Shown here in pieces: positions 42,425 to 54,492 of a stretch of DNA of 64,000 nt. Position numbers and translations under genes: made by a program. The stretch's first letter is position 1. Each line of letters begins with the position of its first letter. The notes under the pieces were generated by a model. That model saw only the letters and a program-made list of their open reading frames with translations, did not search any database and was not told where the DNA came from. Origin of the DNA: Lucifuga dentata (Eukaryota > Chordata > Actinopteri > Ophidiiformes > Bythitidae); NCBI GenBank assembly GCA_014773175.1, contig VXCM01002193.1:1-64000 (forward strand). The letters run 5' to 3'.

Positions 42425-42766
42425 CAGGCAGTCCCCGACTTACGAATGTCTGACTTATGAATAAAATGTACTTACGAACTGACCCGCCATAAAGCCTGTT
42501 AAATTAAAAATTCGAGTTACATACAATGATTCGTAATAACGAACGGCACACTACTTTGTGACACACATCAAAACATTGCACTTTGTCAGCAGTTGAGCAG
42601 TATTATTATGTTTAAGATGTTCTATACCTGGAAGTGTTTCTTATGCATAGAAAGGTAAAATATATACGCTAGATACACACCTTACGTAACAGTTCCGACT
42701 TATGTACAAATCCGACTTAAAGACAGCCATAGGAACAGAACTCGTTCGTAACCCGAGGACTGCCTG
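42425..42766. mobile_element. TA-flanked MITE (Tc1/mariner or pogo/Tigger-like)
   Basis: The left end CAGGCAGTCCCCGACTTACG and the complement of the right end, CAGGCAGTCCTCGGGTTACG, are inverted repeats flanked by TA. The left TA follows the target duplication of the hAT-like MITE directly, so the two elements abut. Confidence 0.82.
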
Positions 42767-44374
42767 TAGTGTAATTTTTACAGTGTAAAGATGTATTGAA
42801 GTGGAAAACCTAAGGTAAAGTAAAAATTCTATTTAATTCCAGCATTCCAATGAATAAGGACGTGATATACAGTATAATGACATTTGATTTACAGCACATA
42901 TGTGAGTGAGTTGCACCTTGCTGGCTGATTGGTTTTCTCTCTAAATCAGTTTTTGTGTTGAAAGTCTGACAGACTGACAAAAATTCCTGTTTCCTGTTTG
43001 AGTGCCTCATTTAACTGTCGGCCTCTTTTGTGGGATGCAATAAATTCATATTTTTTCATGCTTCACCATCCATCTTTCCTTCCACATTGCGTCTGAGGCC
43101 TTTTATGAGACTTTTGCACTAGCTTCATTTTTATCAGTTGATCTTAGCCGATTAAAAATGAGAGTAATTCCAAAACTTAATCTGAAGACATTAATTGAGG
43201 CATTGCAATGTAGGTCTGAATCTGTGACACTCTGAGACATCCAAAATCAACGCAGACAATCGATTGCAGGACGCAACAGATTGAAAATGAACGTGACAGC
43301 GTCGGCATAGGCAGGCCTTGTAATTGGGTTAAACTAGGTGTCAGGGTGCCAGAGGCGGACTCTACCTTTGCACATGTAGATCTGTTCAGATTGGCAATTG
43401 GCAAAAAGTTTCGTTGATAGCTGTCAGCATGGCGTCAGATCCCCTCAGACTGCTTCCTGCGTGGTGTTCTCTAAGATTATTTGATTATTTTAATGTTATT
43501 AATTGCTTGATTCACGTTTCCGGCTCCGTGTGGTAAAAATATCTTGGTAATTTTACAGCAACATCGGTAGCAACCTCTATAAATTCCTTCCTTAAGGCTA
43601 CTATGTTCTTCCCCTCTCCACTTTGCTCTTAATAGGTTTAGGAATTCCATTTGAATGCATAATACATTTGAGTTAGACTGCTTCGATTTGAAAAAGAACA
43701 TAGTCGCCAAACTGAGCGAGATAAAAACAAACTCGTTAAAATATGCTTTAAGAGTGTAAAGCAAGTCAACTCTCCAGTGCGCGATACATGTCCATAAATT
43801 TGGCAGCAGTAGCCTTAAAGGTTAGACAACCACGTTTATGATTAGTTGGCGAGCAGTTAAAATGTCGGAAACCTGTGGGGAAGGTGTACACTGAGAGGAA
43901 AAGAGAACGCGTAACGCACTCCCCTCCGTCAGGAATTACTGCCAAACTGCCCTTTATAAAAGTAGTTAACTGGTGGTTGCTTTAGTGGAAGCTTTTTATT
44001 GGCCAACTGTGGAGACAGTGCGGAGGTGTTACAGGGAAGCTCCTGTTGTGAATGTGAAGCAGGTTGTTAGTGAAAAGAGTGTGCATATTCTGACAGGTCC
44101 TCCCCAGATAAACGGAGGTTAAAAAGAGACATGGTGAGCTTTAATTTGCACAAGGTTTCATTGTACCTTCTGGAGATAAGTGTCTCCTTTTCATGGAGGA
44201 GGGGGGTTCAGATTCAGGAACGTAACAGAATATCATGTTATCCCCTCCTAACTTCTCCCTCACTCCGTTCAGTCTTTGAAATGCAGCGTGAGAATAACGT
44301 GAACAAAAAAAAAAAAAAAANAAAAAAAAAAAAAAAAAGCTTATGACATTCTCTCTCTCTCTCTTTTTTCCCAG

Positions 44375-44646
44375 GTGAACGGGCGTGACTTCTCCAAGGT
44401 AGACCATGAGGAGGCAGTGGTGGAAGCCATCAGACGAGACCCCATCGTTGTCCAAGTGCTCCGAAGGACCCCCACTGGGGCTACGGCGGCTGTTGCACGG
44501 AACCACGGCGACACGCCACAGGAAGCATGTGCGGTGGATGTATGCACGCAAACCGACATCACCTTTGAACACATCATGGCGCTGGCCAAGCTTCGACCCG
44601 CTACGCCACCCGTCCCCGACATCTGTCCCTTCCTTTTGTCCGACAG
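44375..44646 (+). CDS. pdzrn4: pdzrn4 exon 2: second half of PDZ1 and conserved linker, residues 24-114
   Basis: The exon starts VNGRDFSKVDHEEAV and runs through PIVVQVLRR, which is the alpha-2 helix and last beta strand of the first PDZ domain. It then has a variable linker and the family-specific block TQTDITFEHIMALAKLRP, ending PDICPFLLSD. The acceptor is a CT-rich tract ending CCCAG and the donor is GTGAGA. Two bases of a Ser codon remain at the 3' end and are completed by C from exon 3. In the long isoform this exon would follow the exon with the GLGF half of PDZ1. In the short isoform PDZ1 is therefore incomplete and should not bind ligand (inference). A long antisense open frame here is a shadow. 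Confidence 0.93.
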
Positions 44647-44718
44647 GTGAGAGAAAATTGGATAGAACTGTACGGTTGTAGCTAATGCAAGATTGCAAGA
44701 TGCTTTACTGAGACAAGT

Positions 44719-44811
44719 TTATATATATATGTATATATCTATGTATATATACATGTATATATATATGTATATGTATATATATATATGTGTGTGTATATAT
44801 ATATATATATA
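44719..44811. repeat. TA-rich microsatellite
   Basis: ATATAT/GTATAT/CTATGT units downstream of exon 2, followed by a poly-T run with an N. Confidence 0.95.
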
Positions 44812-44869
44812 ATTTTTTTTTTTTTTTTTTTTTTNTTTTTTTTTTTTTTTTTTGACCTTAGTTGTCTGG

Positions 44870-45210
44870 CTTCCTGTGGCGGATTGTTTTATAGTTATTG
44901 CTTTCTTCTATGTTCTGCTGGTGATGCATTGCTGATCTGTCTGTGTGTATCTGTTGTTGTATTGTTGTCTTGGTTTTGGTTGTTTTTCACTATAGTACTA
45001 TAGTACTGAGTTGATGACGTGTATTTTATAGTTCTTTGTATTAATGTTTTTTTTAATCTGATTTTAGGCCTTTTAACATCTGGCCAGGGATCGCAGATGA
45101 AAATTAGCCTTTTGGGCTAACTCTGGCTCATTTACAGTTTTCTGTTTTGCTATAGATCAACAAGCATTGTCCCAGACAAAGAAACTAATAAATAAATAAA
45201 ATATATGTAT
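44870..45210 (+). repeat. Non-LTR retroposon 3' end
   Basis: Contains GCCAGGGATCGCAGATGAAA, ATTAGCCTTTTGGGCTAACT and CATTGTCCCAGACAAAG, then AATAAATAAATAAA. This 3' signature is common in fish LINEs. Truncated 5'. Confidence 0.5.
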
Positions 45211-45429
45211 AAAGTACAGAGACAGCATAATTCATAAACAGATAACAGACAACCTTAATAGACTGAAAATTACATCTATTTAGCAAAAAAAAAACAAAAA
45301 ACAAAACTTCTTTCCACCCCAAATGAACCCGAAGCTTCTCATTTCGTTACTCAGTTGTATCATAGCGTGGAAACCCCCGACATAGCTAAGTAGTATTTTC
45401 CTGTACCATCATTATGCAGAGCCCAAACC

Positions 45430-45830
45430 CGCTCGCAATAATTGCTTCTGTGCGCTACATCCATTTTCTTTAATTTTCTTTTGCTGGGTGATTAAAAGCT
45501 GATGAGCTGATGGAGCGGGCATTCTGGCACTACATCCATTCTGTGGCTATTTATAAAGCTTTGCTGGGCCGCGAATGAAATCAATTTGTCCTATTAAAAC
45601 GACAAATCAGCCGGTCCCTGGTCAATGATTATGGAGATGCGGTTATCATGGTGACACTCTGCAGAGGTCATAGTTTTTATGGGGGAATGGTTGATGTCTA
45701 GGTTGCTGATCAGAACTGCTGTTGTGTATTTGCTGAGCACATTTCCATCGTTTAGAAATATGACGCAATAACCAGACATGATAATTAGTAAGGCGGCTCC
45801 TTTGTTGGCATTTTCTTCATTGACTCAACC
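45430..45830. promoter_or_regulatory. Candidate conserved non-coding element in intron 2
   Basis: A non-repetitive block with CAATAATTGCTT, GGTGATTAAAAGCTGATGAG and GTCAATGATTATGGAG motifs. It lies just upstream of exon 3. Conservation is untested. Confidence 0.2.
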
Positions 45831-45969
45831 AAACCGGCATCCCAAGATAAATCTCACACACCCAAACCAATATGTGTTAATTAAAAAAAAAAACACACAC
45901 AGACACATTCATATGGGAATATACAGACAGTAATAATCTAAATATGACTTTTTTTTTCCCCCTCTTCAG

Positions 45970-46072
45970 CTGTCATTCCATCCACACGATGGAACACGAG
46001 TTTTATGAGTGTCCAGAGTACTTGTCCAACACCCCAGCAGATGTGGAGAGGATTGAAGAATATGAGTATGAG
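45970..46072 (+). CDS. pdzrn4: pdzrn4 exon 3: acidic linker between PDZ1 and PDZ2, residues 114-148
   Basis: The 103-base exon completes the split Ser codon and reads CHSIHTMEHEFYECPEYLSN..., ending in an acidic run EEYEYE. It matches the PDZRN4 linker (CHSxHxMEHEFYE) rather than the PDZRN3 version I recall, and is a main reason for the paralogue call. No catalytic residues are expected. It ends on a complete codon with donor GTACAG. Confidence 0.92.
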
Positions 46073-46199
46073 GTACAGTTTTCCACAAATCTTTGTTATT
46101 TATTGCTCGTTAGCAGCATGGGGATGATGATGTCAGTCAGTTTTGGCCAGCCTGTGTTCTGTCCATCCATCCATTTGTCCATCCGTCTGTCTGTCCAAC

Positions 46200-46640
46200 T
46201 CTTGGTGCAGGGCAAGCTATTTCAACAACATGGTAAAACTGACAGAAAATTTAGGACATTCATGATCCCTGATGATCCCCAGACTAGGTCTTCTAGCACC
46301 ACCAACAGATCAAAATTTCCTCTTGAACTTTATTTTTTTCCTCAGAAATTTATGGAATGATTTCTACCAAATTTGCTGCGATTTTCACGGTCCCCAGAGA
46401 GAATGAATCCGAGTGTGACTTCAGTTGATTTGAGTTTTTGTTCAGCGCCACTATGAGTACCAAAACTTTTACTTACGCAATGGAAACATCAAAATGTAAC
46501 GTGGCTTTATAGTTACTGAGGGGATTCACTATCCCCAGAGGATAAACCTTTTCTATCCTGGAGACTCCATGAACTTTCTTTTTGCACCATTCTCAGGCCA
46601 AAATGTCAAGTTTGCACACACATCTGATTAGCAAACTGCT
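46200..46640. repeat. Degenerate dispersed teleost repeat
   Basis: Phrases such as ATTCATGATCCCTGATGATC, CTACCAAATTTGCTGCGATT and GCGCCACTATGAG echo a common fish repeat with GCCATGAAATTTGGT and GCGCCATCATCAGG motifs. No ends resolved. Confidence 0.35.
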
Positions 46641-47031
46641 ATTAAAAAACTTTTTTTTTTTTTTTTTTCGAGAAAATTCATGCTTCCAAGGGAATAAACT
46701 CTTGATTTAACGTACAAAGTGACCATGATGTTCTTCCTTAGGAGGGTAGTAGAAGAGCTCATTACACTCCTTGGAGTGATCCTTAGGGTCATTTGTCCCT
46801 TCGATCATACTTGTGGCGTTGCATCCCACTTAGAGATTTATTATAATATACTCCACTTTCTTGTGTTATTTGAGACAATTAAGACAAGTTGCAAAAAAAA
46901 AAAAAAAAAAAAAAGGCTATAATTTGAGCCACTGTTACTTGCTGGCATATTCATCCTGTGCTGCCTCCACCCATACGGGGTACAGTGAAGTCGAAAACAA
47001 ACTCACCTTTGTCTAGTACAGTCTGTTGCTG

Positions 47032-47783
47032 GGTTCTAAGTTCTTATTTCGTTTCCACATTTCCCTCACCTGCGTCTTTTCCTCGCGTCTTAGTCCCTCC
47101 CACTGAAGACATGAGGAAAAGAAGCGAGGACAGAGGAGCTGAGGAACGACGATTTAAGAGAAATGAAGCATCCTCACTCCTCAAGCTTCATCTGAAGCGA
47201 TGTGACGTGTCACACAGCTGATCAGCTTGAAGCTGCTGAGTTTTAGTTTCTACAAGATGATAAAATAATGAAATATTCTGATTATTACTGTAACAATTAA
47301 CATGGACAGTTTGACAAACGTCCAGAACAATCTGACGATATAATCTGGAGATATGAGTGTTTTATTGTTTTATGATTCTTTATCATTCAGAGCTGCTTTA
47401 AACACACATCCAGCCGTTTTAATCAGATGATCAATCAGACAAAATTAAACATCAATAATCAGAATCATCTTACACCTGAGATGTTGCTGTTATTTTGCTG
47501 TTTACATGTTTGATGAAACTGTGTGGTCATATTAAGATGCGTGTCGCTATATCGGATCAGCTGTAATCGATCTGTCCAATCAGAAACAGACTTCCAGTAA
47601 AGGGGCGTGTCTGTCAGGTAACAGACTTCCGCGTAGGAGCCCCTCGCTCATGTCTCCCAGATGAAGCCTCCTCCATCCTCAGGACAGAAATAAGCACTTT
47701 GGGATGTCCTTAAAGATGGCGGACCGGATTGGTTTCCAGGTCACGGTAGGATCGAGGAACGATCAAATAAGAACTTGGAACGC
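47032..47783. mobile_element. Inverted-end repeat in intron 3
   Basis: The left end GGTTCTAAGTTCTTATTTCG and the complement of the right end, GTTCCAAGTTCTTATTTGATC, are similar. The interior has no coding frame. Target duplication not seen. Confidence 0.4.
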
Positions 47784-48539
47784 ACCATATATCTAAAGAT
47801 GGCTTCCATTGGCATCCTAGGGAAGACAAACCTGCCTGCTGGTAAGATGCTACAAAGAGCGAAATCACCACAACGTTGTTCTTTTCTCCAACGCTCTTGT
47901 ATTTTGGGGTGTAATGAACATTGTAGCCTCTAGGGGCCACTAGTGGACCTATAGACTGTTAGTTACGTAGCATTTGGTTTGGCATATGTTATGGCAGAAG
48001 AATGCTCTTTCCAAGCTCAGGGTGAACACAGCACAATACTTGTGCAATGGAAATGCATTTTTTGTGGCTTCATAATTGCATCTTATTCCAATAAGAGCAA
48101 ACAGGCTTAATTTTTTTATTCAGCGATACAGCAAGACTCGAGGTCACGGTTGCATCAATAATACACAGCCAGATAATCCAAGGCTAGAACATGATGTGCA
48201 AAGTCCCACAACAATACAAGAAAATGAGTTGCCTCCAGTGAAAAGAGCAGCTACTCTTTACATTGCGCTGTTTGACACAACGGCGTCCCTGGGTTTAAGA
48301 CGGAAGGCCGTTCTTTATGCGATCGTACTGAAAGAAAAGCCCACTTTTAAGACCTGCCTGTGGAATTAGCTCCAGTTTCTTGCCAGGCGGTTCCTGTCTC
48401 TTTTATAATAGGTAGTCCTTCGGCAGCATTTTCAAACAGCCTCTTCAAGCTGAATAGAAATTGTGAATATGTTGTGTGGTTACAAAAAAAAAAAAAAANA
48501 AAAAAAAAAAAAAAAGAAGAAGAAAAACACAAGCACAAA

Positions 48540-48660
48540 ATAGGCACATTTAGCTGTTAGCTAAATCTGGCACAGAGCATTTAATCTCACTTTGAGATAA
48601 TGTTTTTTTGTGCATGGTCCCTGTTTAAATTAATAAATAAATAAAAATAAATAAATTAGT
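48540..48660 (+). repeat. Non-LTR retroposon 3' end
   Basis: TTAGCTAAATCTGGCACAG, then CATGGTCCCTGTTTAAATTA and an AATAAATAAATAAA tail. Same type as 44870, strongly truncated. Confidence 0.4.
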
Positions 48661-49134
48661 TAATTCAGGTTTTGACATCTCAAGTAAAATAGGATCACTT
48701 TTGTTTGGTGTGGAATTTGAATTAAAACAAATTCTTAACAATGAGTTTCCAGGTCTGGCTTTAAAATGAATCCACAAGTAAAGGAATAATTTCATAGAAT
48801 GTTAAGACCTTAGCTTTCACACGTTATATTTGTGAATTAGCTATGATTGGTTGATTGTCCAATCAGTTTGTTTTATATTTCTATGTTTCAGTCCAATTTA
48901 TGTTAGACAAGGCTTGAAATATATCAGCTGAACTTAAACACTAAAAATGAGACTTGTATAGAAATTCACAAATATGTCATTTTCAACACACTTATCATCA
49001 CAAATATAAAAATCAATTTCCTTTGTCAGTAGTTATTGCCATATGATGGAAAGCTGTCAGCTTTTTTTTTTTTGCTAACTAGACACAGATGTATGGCAAA
49101 TTATTTCAAGATTCAGTGATCATATCTTATATAC

Positions 49135-49270
49135 CTTTTTTGCTACACTATGCACTTACGGGTGCAAATTAGCTTTTGAGCTAACCCTGTCACATTTATA
49201 TTGTCAGTATCTTATTGCAATGTTGATTAATATGCACTGTCCCATACATAAATGAACAAATAAATAAATG
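49135..49270 (+). repeat. Non-LTR retroposon 3' end
   Basis: GGTGCAAATTAGCTTTTGAG, CTAACCCTGTCACATTTATA, TGCACTGTCCCATACATAAA and an AAATAAATAAAT tail. Same type as 44870. Confidence 0.42.
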
Positions 49271-50840
49271 TACAGCAGCTGTCTCACAATAAGACAGAGG
49301 AAAGAGAGGTGTTTATCAAATAATGTAAATCAAAAGAAAAAAATCAGTACTAAATCCCATAAATTCAGCCAATCACAAATCCAAGTGGCTTTATAGACCA
49401 GTTCTGCTGGGCTTTGTTAAATATTACCATCTACATTTGAGTCAGCATGCATATCCAGGCAGCTCATTTTGTCATATGAATGGTACTATAACTGTTTTTG
49501 TTTTTCTATTGAAATTGGGAATAATTTTGTCATACTCTGCATAGGATAAGCAGCTGTAGAGGACAGATGGATGGATGCTGACTCATAGTTTAATCTGCCT
49601 GATAACATTGATGCAAGTTTTTGAACAACTTATAATATTGATCAATTTTTTTGTTAACCACATACTCATACATCAGAGTGAGCATTTCCAGCGATAATGT
49701 TTATTTATTTATTTTATATTTTACACCAACACACATACAACCCTGGAGGATACAGTAAACAGTATGAAAAAAAGTTAAAAAAAAAAAAAAAAAAAANAAA
49801 AAAAAAAAAAAAAAAACCCAAACTGGAACAGCATAGATTTGAATTGCAAGTTCTGTGTGTCCAGGCGATAATGTTTATTAAGGTCATTTTCTGAAATTCT
49901 GAACAGGAAAAGGATGAGTTCTGTGTGTGAATGGGTGTGCACGTGCATGCATGTGCGTGTATGTACCATGCAGGCAGTGGTGTGCACCCACAGGTGTCCT
50001 AATCGTAGGAGATGCATCATGCTAGTCTGACGGCAGACGTTGAGGTCGTTCTAGGTGACAGTGATGGGTGCCATGTACTGCTGTCAGTCGTCTTCCCTGC
50101 TTTAATAGGCACTTCCTGGTTCAGTGAACTGCATTCTGGGTCATTAGGATTCCTCTGCCACCAGCTGTGGCCTACCTAGCCTCATCTGGATGAATGAGTC
50201 TCCTGAGTCTTTGTGTGTGTGTGCATGTGTGTGGTAGTAGCAGTAGATTTGGAACAAGGTCAGCATTACAACACAAACGCACACACACACACAGAGGCGT
50301 CCTCACTTACCTCTGTCCATCCATGTGTATCTAACTGAAACACAAACGGCTTTCCTCTTGGATGAAAGGGAGAATAGGGCAGCGTTACCTCTGACTGACA
50401 GCTTTAGCTTCACTTTAAACTGATTTTCTATGTGGTTCGTAAAACTGAGCTACATGCCAAACCTGCACCGTGCTACACCAATGCATCACTGTAGATGTAA
50501 AAGCTGAGTTTTCTTCCAGAACGAGAACTCCTGCTGAAAAATTACAGTGTTAAGGTTAAAAAAAAAAAAAAAATCTTACTGAAATAGCAAGCCATTAAAG
50601 GTAAATCTCTATGACGGTGTATTAGGGCCATAGTAGATTTTTTTTCAAATGAGATTGGGGGGAGGGGGGTGATATTTGGAGAAAAAAAAGAAATGCAAGA
50701 AAAAACTCACAAATTTTGTGAAAAAAACTTAAATTTGTGAGGAAAAATTAAAATCAGAAAAATACCGTCAAAAGAACCGGCATTTCCCAAACAATAATAC
50801 TAATCATGCTTGCAGTGGATGACCTCATTAAATTATACTT

Positions 50841-51434
50841 TTAAAGGACCATACCGTCGATTTTGTATGTTTGAACCTAATATATTCAGTTTTCATACGT
50901 GTTATATTACTGACAGTCATTTCCCAAAATATAAAACCATATTTCAGCTTTCCTGATATTTTGCAAAATCCCTTAATCTTTCAAAATCAAATATTCAAGC
51001 GATACACCCACCTTAAAAATTGATGCTTCTCCTGCTAATAGTTATGCAGCCTTATGAAGTCACAGTTGTTTTCGATAATCGCAGGTCTTCTTTTGGGACT
51101 ATATTCCCCAGTGGAGACACACATTCACTCTGTGCTTTTTATTATACTTAAACAAACAAAATTATGAAACTTCAAAAAAACACCCTGAATATGCACGTCT
51201 TGTTCGCGATGATGGATGAATTACCTATCCCAAGAACATTTCAAGTATCAACAAGTTGATTTTAATAGCATACCAGAATGAACTGAAACCAATGGCAGTC
51301 TGGAAGGTAGGAAAAACAATTTTAATTCACCGTTCCAGTAGTATGCTTTGGGAAATGATTGTCAGTAACGTTACACGCATGAAAATTGAATATATTAGGC
51401 TTAAACATGCAAAATGGCTGGTATGGTCCTTTAA
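50841..51434 (+). mobile_element. TTAA MITE family, subfamily I copy
   Basis: TTAAAGGACCATACCGTCG at the left and CTGGTATGGTCCTTTAA at the right, with a full interior including TCAAGTATCAACAAGTTGAT. It lies in pdzrn4 intron 3. Confidence 0.85.
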
Positions 51435-52321
51435 ATTGGCTTTAGCTTGTGTTTTAGCTGAAAACCATTGAATTATCATAAGCATACAGACTTTGAAGAG
51501 ACGTTGAACTGGGCTTATTCAGCTTTGTGCCTTTTTTCCCTCTACTATGACCCTGATATTCCGCTGTACAAAAATATTTTATCTGTTATCTTATTTGTAA
51601 TTTAATTAGTAACATTTAAGAAACTACTAGTGCAGTTCTAAACCATATCAAAAGGGAAAGTGATGTTAAATAATGCCTTAACATACTAAGAAATAAGTTA
51701 CCTTAGCTCCATAAGAGCACTAAAACACGGTAGAAGATTGAAAGAGCCATCCCTAAGTGAAAAAAAGACAATCATCTCGTCAGAAATCAGTAGCTTATCC
51801 TCATCTTACTTTATTATTTAGATTTAGAGGATGACATCATCACAATAAACAAACATTGCTCAGTGGACTCATTGTTGTCAGAAAACACAGGAAGTCATTT
51901 TAAAATGACTCCAAAACTGAAAGCTTACTTACAGACGTTTAATCTGGCTCTAAAAGATAAAACACATCCGCTGTCAATACGTCTGTTTCTCATATTCTTT
52001 AGTAACACATGGAAAATGTGACGTTTGTCATCTAAAAATCAGTTCACGCATATTATAAATTAAAAAAGATAAATTCCCACCATCATGACAGAGCCACAGG
52101 AAATGACCTCAGCTCTGCGCCAAAACTCCACAGCGACACAGACTACGATCCAATCATCACTAATCGCTCTTCAGTTCCAAAACCCTGCAAACAATCCACT
52201 AGTGGGCTTCTCACCACCATGCATAATCCAGTGACACTGAACGCACCGCCCAACATTAACATGAAGGCGTTAGCAGTGTCTCATCTTACTGTATGCAGCT
52301 GATCAGCTCTGCACAAATCAG

Positions 52322-52324
<3 letters not shown>

Positions 52325-52354
<30 letters not shown>
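52325..52354. repeat. TG microsatellite
   Basis: Uninterrupted TG units in intron 3. Confidence 0.95.
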
Positions 52355-52356
<2 letters not shown>

Positions 52357-52988
52357 CACATGATGTTACTCCTTTGGAAACCCCAAGCTTTGAAGGTTAG
52401 CGCTGCCTACACGGGGTTAAATGCCACAGAAATTAATTACTTCCCCCGTCAGTCTCTGCTGTTTTCCCATGGGGGGTGNACCCTCAGCCCCAGTTTACCC
52501 CACGTTCTCACTCGCCCCCTCCCTTTCTCAACTTCACAGCACTGAAATGAATTTGGCAGCGTGGGGTTAATAAAGATCACCTCTGGTGTTATCTTTACGT
52601 GATTACCTCTATACACAGCAGAGATCAAACAGCGCCGTGGCGAGTCGGGCTAAATGTAGAGACATTTCCTGTGGGAGGCAGCAGGCGAGCCAAACGCCGC
52701 TGCCATCAAAGCCTGGCCTGGCTGAGGGTTGCCACATGCTGGCTTCAGTTTGATACTGTGAGCTTACATTCCATTGATGTAGTCACTGAAATAGCCTCAT
52801 ATCGTGTGTGTGTGTGTGGATGTTGGACTCATGAGTGTGTAGTCTTGTGTTTTGTCATAGATTGTTTCCATATATCTGTTGTGTGTTTGCTAGATTCAGT
52901 TGTGTTTGTGTCTGTGTGTGTGTGTGTGTGACTTTTGTAGTTTTAAGTTTGAATGGGAAAACTTAATCTCTGTGTTTGTGTGAAACAG

Positions 52989-53087
52989 GAAGTGGAGCTG
53001 TGCAGGCAGAACAGCCAGGAGAAGCTCGGCCTGACTCTGTGCTACAGGACCGACGAGGAGGAGGACACAGCCATCTATGTCGGCCAG
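52989..53087 (+). CDS. pdzrn4: pdzrn4 exon 4: start of PDZ2, residues 149-181
   Basis: The exon encodes [20 protein letters not shown] and then [19 protein letters not shown] is the carboxylate-binding loop and beta-B strand of the second PDZ domain, corresponding to the GLGF signature. The exon is 99 bases, phase 0 at both ends, with acceptor TGAAACAG and donor GTATGA. Together with exons 5 and 6 it forms a complete PDZ domain that would bind C-terminal peptides of partner proteins. The ligand class cannot be decided from sequence alone. Confidence 0.94.
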
Positions 53088-53939
53088 GTATGAAGAGGAA
53101 AATCTAGCACCAGATTTTAAGGTTTACTTTTTAGCAGTCGGTGGTAATTATTTTATTATCAAGAAAAATAAAGTACTCAGTCCTGGAGAAGCACTGGAGC
53201 AGAAACAAGCACTCCCTGATGAGGTCAGACAGAGGCGGGTTTCTACAGCAAAACCTCTTTCCTTTCTATCAGGAAGTAATTAAAAGATGACACGGAATCC
53301 CATTTGAATTCCCGTCCGTGCACACTGGAGCCGAGAGGAACTCCGGCTGAATTAGGAGGAAGGAGAGAGAGAATGTTTGTCAGTCAGATAACGACTCGGA
53401 ATGAGCCACGCATGGCCAACAAGGAACTCAGGTTTGAAATGCGATTCCCATCCTGCCGTTCTCTTTCCTCCTCCTCCTTTTACCCTGATTCATTCGAGGG
53501 TTTTAATTAGCCCTGAGCACAAAACCATCTCTTCCCTCGAAGGGTGTTAAATAACATGCTCTCATCTACCTTTTGGGCACCAAAGATAAAAAAAAAAAAA
53601 AAANAAAAAAAAAAAAAAAGGAAAGGTTCTTTTGGAAGTTTTAGTGACTATGCCCCAAGTTCCAAATTATTAACAGGACAAAATTAAAACAGTTTGCTTT
53701 TTGAGCCAAAGTAAGTGCCTCAGATTATTATTTAACAAAGGAATCACAGGTTTATGTCTTATGCTGCGTTCACTGTACCTTGGAAACTGGGAAGCCTCAA
53801 CTTGGATTTACAACATTTACGGCCACTGGACTGTCAGTGACAACATGGAAAACATGAAAACTTTTGTATTGTTTGCTGTCGGGACAAAGGAAACGACATT
53901 TTAACATTTAAGAGCGATTTACCTTTTCATTGCCAGTGT

Positions 53940-54275
53940 TTAAAGGACCATACCGTCCGTTTTGCATATTTGAGCTTAATATATTCAAGTTTCATACACG
54001 TAACATAACTGACATCCATTTCCCGAAGGATAAAACCATATTTCAGCTTTCCTAATATTTTGCAAAATCCCCTAATTTTTCCAAATCAAATATTCAAGCG
54101 ATACATCAATCTTAAAAATCGATGTTTCTCCTGCTAAAAGTTACACAAAATTATGAAGTCACGGTTCTTTAAATTTTTCAATAAACGCAAGTCTTCTTTT
54201 GGGACTGTATTCTCTGGTGGAGACATACATCCACTCCACACTTTTTATTGTGCTTAAACACTAAAATTGCGTAAT

Positions 54276-54331
<56 letters not shown>

Positions 54332-54492
54332 NNNNNNNNNCTGAAACCAGTGGAGGTCTGGAAGGTAGGAAAAACATTTTTAATTCACCGTTCCAGTAGT
54401 ATGCTTTGGGAAATGATTGTCAGTAACATTACGTGTATGAAAATTGAATATATTAGGCTCAAACATGCAAAATGGGTGGTATGGTCCTTTAA
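53940..54492 (+). mobile_element. TTAA MITE family, subfamily I copy, broken by a gap
   Basis: TTAAAGGACCATACCGTCC at the left and GGTGGTATGGTCCTTTAA at the right. The middle is replaced by a long poly-A run and nine Ns (54332-54340), so part of the interior is missing from the assembly. Confidence 0.82.

Larger units (their letters stand above)
17292..44374 (+). other. pdzrn4: pdzrn4 intron 1 (27 kb)
   Basis: The intron runs from the strong donor GTAAGG to an acceptor with a long pyrimidine tract ending TTTTTTCCCAG. It contains many mobile-element relics and microsatellites listed separately, plus possible conserved non-coding blocks. No further exon was recognised. Stretches where I see nothing specific: 22000-24600 and 24700-27790 apart from short CA/CT tracts, 28650-32490, 32935-34800 apart from an AT-rich ATAGAA-type tract near 33340-33410 and a poly-T run, 37120-38140, 38830-40530, 42770-44280. 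A homopolymer A gap with an N is at 38807 and another at 44321. Confidence 0.8.
44647..45969 (+). other. pdzrn4: pdzrn4 intron 2
   Basis: Short 1.3 kb intron with a TA-rich microsatellite (44719-44811), a poly-T N gap at 44835, a retroposon 3' end (about 44870-45205) and a possible conserved block near 45430-45830. The acceptor region is T/C-rich, ending CCTCTTCAG. Confidence 0.85.
46073..52988 (+). other. pdzrn4: pdzrn4 intron 3 (6.9 kb)
   Basis: Contains a degenerate dispersed repeat (about 46200-46640), poly-A N gaps at 48499 and 49797, an inverted-end repeat (47032-47783), two retroposon 3' ends, one TTAA MITE copy (50841-51434), a TG repeat (52325-52354), and an isolated N at 52479 without flanking duplication. 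I see nothing specific in 49870-50800 or 51435-52300. Confidence 0.8.

Noticed and set aside
44141..44698. 185-codon open frame on the - strand
   Set aside because: It covers exon 2 in antisense plus a poly-A/N tract; a shadow of real coding sequence.
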